This document shows positions 4,031-5,998 of a stretch of DNA of 5,998 nucleotides, in pieces (position 1 is the stretch's first letter; every line of letters begins with the position of its first letter). The translations under genes and the position numbers were made by a program. Source of the DNA: Candidatus Woesearchaeota archaeon (GTDB lineage: Archaea > Nanobdellota > Nanobdellia > Woesearchaeales > GW2011-AR9); NCBI GenBank assembly GCA_013204355.1, contig JABMOA010000076.1, positions 1-5,998 of the forward strand, in the 5' to 3' direction. The notes beneath the pieces were generated by a model. The model was not told where the DNA came from, made no database searches, and worked only from the letters and a program-made list of their open reading frames with translations.

Positions 4031-5848
4031 ATGACCTTTCATCATAATCTTCTGCAATTCACTAGAAATAAATTTTCCACTTGCTTTCCCCGCAAGCTCC
4101 TTCATACACATCCCCATCAACGCACCCATTGGGGCTTTAGGATTTCCTTCTACAATTTTCTTAATTACAAGATGTAACTTCTCTGTACTAAGAGAAGCAT
4201 ATTTCTTTAAAGAAAAGTTTCCTTTAATCTTATCAATTAACACATCCAACATAATGTCCTTATGAATTTTATCTTCAGCTAAATATCCTAAGATTTCATG
4301 GAAATCATTTTCAGTTAACAAGTCCGTATCACAATCATATTTTCTTCTAATTTCAACCAACATTCCCGTTAAAATATCTGCAATAAATGCAGATTTAATA
4401 TCTTTATATTTCTCTGCCAGTTCTTCAAATAATTCTGCACGTCCGGATTTTACGACTAATGATGCAAGGTCATTTCCTAATACATATTGTTTGCCAATCC
4501 TACTTATTTTCACATCTAATAATTCTGGTAACCTCACATTCTTAACTGGCCTAATCAAAGGAACATCTGTCTCAGGATACATTCGTGCTGCGCCTGGCAT
4601 AGGTCTCATGTATCTACTTGTTGCATCCGGTTGTGCTTGCCTAACTTCTTTTGGAACGCCTAACCACAACTCTTGTGCACGTTCATACACAGCTTCTAAT
4701 GCAATTTTTCCACGAACATCATCAGTTGCAACTAAAATAAAAGCATCAGATTTTTTACATTTTAATTCTTTTTTCACATCTTCAGCATCTTTGATTGTAA
4801 TTCCATAATTTGGCATTTCATCAGAATGAAAAATACCTCCAACACCTGCTTTAATTTTTGCTCTACCTGAAAATTCTGTACCTAACCTATAATTCGGTTG
4901 CAACTCCTTCCCAACCAAACCAGCTAAACCTTCCAACTTCATACCAAGAATTCTTCCTTTCTTTTTTAAACAATCCTTTACAATTGTAGATGGACATTTT
5001 TCAAAAATTTCAGATAAATCAACAATGTTTAATTTATTCAACTTTTTTCCTTTCAATAAATTCTTAAGATTTAATAATTCCAATTGACGCTTCATTTCTA
5101 ATTCAACAAGCAACGGAATTTGTTTCAAATCCTGTGCACCTTTAATCTCAACTCTTGTACCACCTATAATAGAAACATTAACATCCTGCCTGATAGTTCC
5201 CAATCCTCTTTTAACACCAGGTAATGATCTAAGTAACATCCCTAACTTTTTTGCAGATTCTAAACATTGTTGAGGAGATGTAATATCAGGTTCTGTTCCA
5301 ATTTCAATTAGTGGAATTCCTAAACGATCCAACCGATAAATTTTTTCACCCGTAGATTCAGACACAATCTTACATGAATCCTCCTCCAAAGAAACATTAG
5401 CAACCCGAACCTTTCCTTCAGATGTTTCAATACTTCCTCCTCGTGCAATTAACGCCGTACGTTGAAATCCAGATGTATTGGAACCATCTGCAACACTTTT
5501 TCTCATGACTTGGATCACAGGAGAAATGTTTGATTTTAAAATTTCACAAAATTGTAATGATGTATATAACGCATCTTGATTTATCTCATGTGGAGGTTCA
5601 GAATCCGTTTCCACCAAACATGTTGAATTATGATATCCCTGGTATACAAATGTTTTATTTCTGAGTTGCTCTTGTGCAGCTGCAACATCAACCTTACCAG
5701 ATTCACCTGCAGATGCACGTATTTTTCTACGTACTGTAAAATCTGGTTCTTCATCTCTTAGAATCGTTGGACAAGAACAAAACAACTTTTTCCCTTCCAA
5801 CTGTTGATGAATTTCAATCCCACACTTCAAACCGAGTTTCTTATGCAT
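4025..5848 (-). CDS. gatE: Glu-tRNA(Gln) amidotransferase subunit E
   Basis: GatE forms the archaeal GatDE complex, which converts Glu-tRNA(Gln) to Gln-tRNA(Gln). GatE phosphorylates the glutamate and carries out the amidation, using ammonia released from an amide donor by GatD. GatD is not in this window. The product is 607 aa, near full family length. The GatB/GatE catalytic core (about 1-260) shows GLKCGIEIHQQL near the N-terminus, LFCSCP (22-27) with C24 and C26, SGFQRT (126-131), LEEDSCK (154-160), LDRLGIPLIEIGTEPDI (173-189) and GTIRQDVNVSI (217-227). The inserted GAD-like domain, which distinguishes GatE from GatB, lies at about 290-400. It is followed by RYMRPMPGAARMYPETDVP (412-430) and a helical YqeY-type tail (about 480-605, with NPKAPMGALMG). 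The gene implies glutamine is charged indirectly, through a non-discriminating GluRS. Transcription is probably leaderless from a TATA box 26 nt upstream. The last Lys codon and stop lie inside a repeat block. Confidence 0.97.
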   Translation of the reverse strand: MHKKLGLKCGIEIHQQLEGKKLFCSCPTILRDEEPDFTVRRKIRASAGESGKVDVAAAQEQLRNKTFVYQGYHNSTCLVETDSEPPHEINQDALYTSLQFCEILKSNISPVIQVMRKSVADGSNTSGFQRTALIARGGSIETSEGKVRVANVSLEEDSCKIVSESTGEKIYRLDRLGIPLIEIGTEPDITSPQQCLESAKKLGMLLRSLPGVKRGLGTIRQDVNVSIIGGTRVEIKGAQDLKQIPLLVELEMKRQLELLNLKNLLKGKKLNKLNIVDLSEIFEKCPSTIVKDCLKKKGRILGMKLEGLAGLVGKELQPNYRLGTEFSGRAKIKAGVGGIFHSDEMPNYGITIKDAEDVKKELKCKKSDAFILVATDDVRGKIALEAVYERAQELWLGVPKEVRQAQPDATSRYMRPMPGAARMYPETDVPLIRPVKNVRLPELLDVKISRIGKQYVLGNDLASLVVKSGRAELFEELAEKYKDIKSAFIADILTGMLVEIRRKYDCDTDLLTENDFHEILGYLAEDKIHKDIMLDVLIDKIKGNFSLKKYASLSTEKLHLVIKKIVEGNPKAPMGALMGMCMKELAGKASGKFISSELQKIMMKGHK

Positions 5849-5869
5849 GTAGAGAAGAAAGTAATATCG

Positions 5870-5875
5870 TTTAAA
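5870..5875 (-). promoter_or_regulatory. TATA box of gatE
   Basis: The minus strand reads gagaagTTTTTTAAAcg. TTTAAA is centred about 25 nt before the gatE ATG at 5848, with a purine-rich BRE-like stretch upstream (agagaag). No SD site precedes the ATG, so a leaderless transcript is predicted, as for the 152-aa gene. Confidence 0.5.
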
Positions 5876-5904
5876 AAACTTCTCTTAGGAATGGCTCTGT
5901 AGAA

Positions 5905-5987
5905 ACCCTCAATAATCTTTGTATTAGGGCACGGCACTTCCTACGAGATAAACTAATTTATCTCGTGTGCCTCGTCTTTGACAGGGT
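5905..5987. other. Unexplained multi-hairpin region, candidate small RNA
   Basis: Two hairpins lie in tandem. The first pairs ccct-aata (5906-5914, C5910 bulged) with tattaggg (5922-5929) over a 7-nt loop. The second is long: ggcac (5933-5937) with gtgcc (5967-5971), a one-sided 5-nt bulge (5938-5942), then ten further pairs acgagataaa/tttatctcgt (5943-5952 with 5957-5966) and a ctaa loop. accct (5905-5909) can alternatively close the whole region with agggt (5983-5987). On the minus strand T6 runs flank it at 5991-5996 and 5873-5878, the latter a possible terminator. I could not match it to tRNA, 5S, RNase P or SRP RNA. The alternative is the 3' end or terminator of a gene beyond the window edge. 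Confidence 0.35.
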
Positions 5988-5998
5988 ATCAAAAAACA

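Noticed and set aside
4491..4808. Plus-strand open frame of 105 codons
   Set aside because: It is wholly antisense to a well-conserved part of gatE and has no recognisable domain.
5920..5975. H/ACA guide RNA on the minus strand (hairpin followed by ACA)
   Set aside because: The internal loop is one-sided with no two-sided guide pocket, and the lower stem is only five pairs.

Overview
The window looks like a piece of an AT-rich archaeal chromosome. The two clearest markers are gatE, the B-type subunit of the archaeal GatDE tRNA-dependent amidotransferase, which is known only from archaea, and a short (about 219 aa) archaeal-type triosephosphate isomerase. Small membrane proteins, a TIGR01906/DUF1461-like protein, leaderless-looking promoters and palindromic intergenic repeats would fit a DPANN-type lineage such as Woesearchaeota or Pacearchaeota. 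That placement is inference; no rRNA or other phylogenetic marker is present to fix it.

Layout. Positions 1-199 are a non-coding, hairpin-rich composite repeat. Positions 200-3100 hold five minus-strand genes that look like one operon. In transcription order (right to left) they are an unrecognised 152-aa protein, an exported or membrane-anchored SLT-family lytic transglycosylase (4-nt ATGA overlap with the first), a four-helix DUF1461 membrane protein, a 74-aa two-helix membrane protein (26-nt overlap with the previous gene), and triosephosphate isomerase. Positions 3101-3183 are a short divergent promoter region with a self-complementary TATA box. A plus-strand gene at 3184-3927 encodes a compact Hanks-type protein kinase. 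It converges on gatE (minus, 4025-5848), and the gap holds a second copy of the composite repeat. The last 150 bases carry the gatE promoter and a set of hairpins that no gene explains.

How the parts may work together. The operon mixes a housekeeping enzyme with an envelope-directed set: an exported peptidoglycan-cleaving enzyme, its translationally coupled unknown partner and two membrane proteins. The kinase is divergent from the same promoter region. A peptidoglycan lyase is notable because archaea do not make peptidoglycan, so bacterial cells or bacterial debris are the obvious candidate targets (inference).

The most unusual non-coding signal is the repeat family. Two loci share the same left block (22 nt identical) and right block (23 nt identical) but carry different hairpins between them. 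Two of the hairpins keep the same flank and CTTG loop while changing two stem base pairs in a compensatory way.
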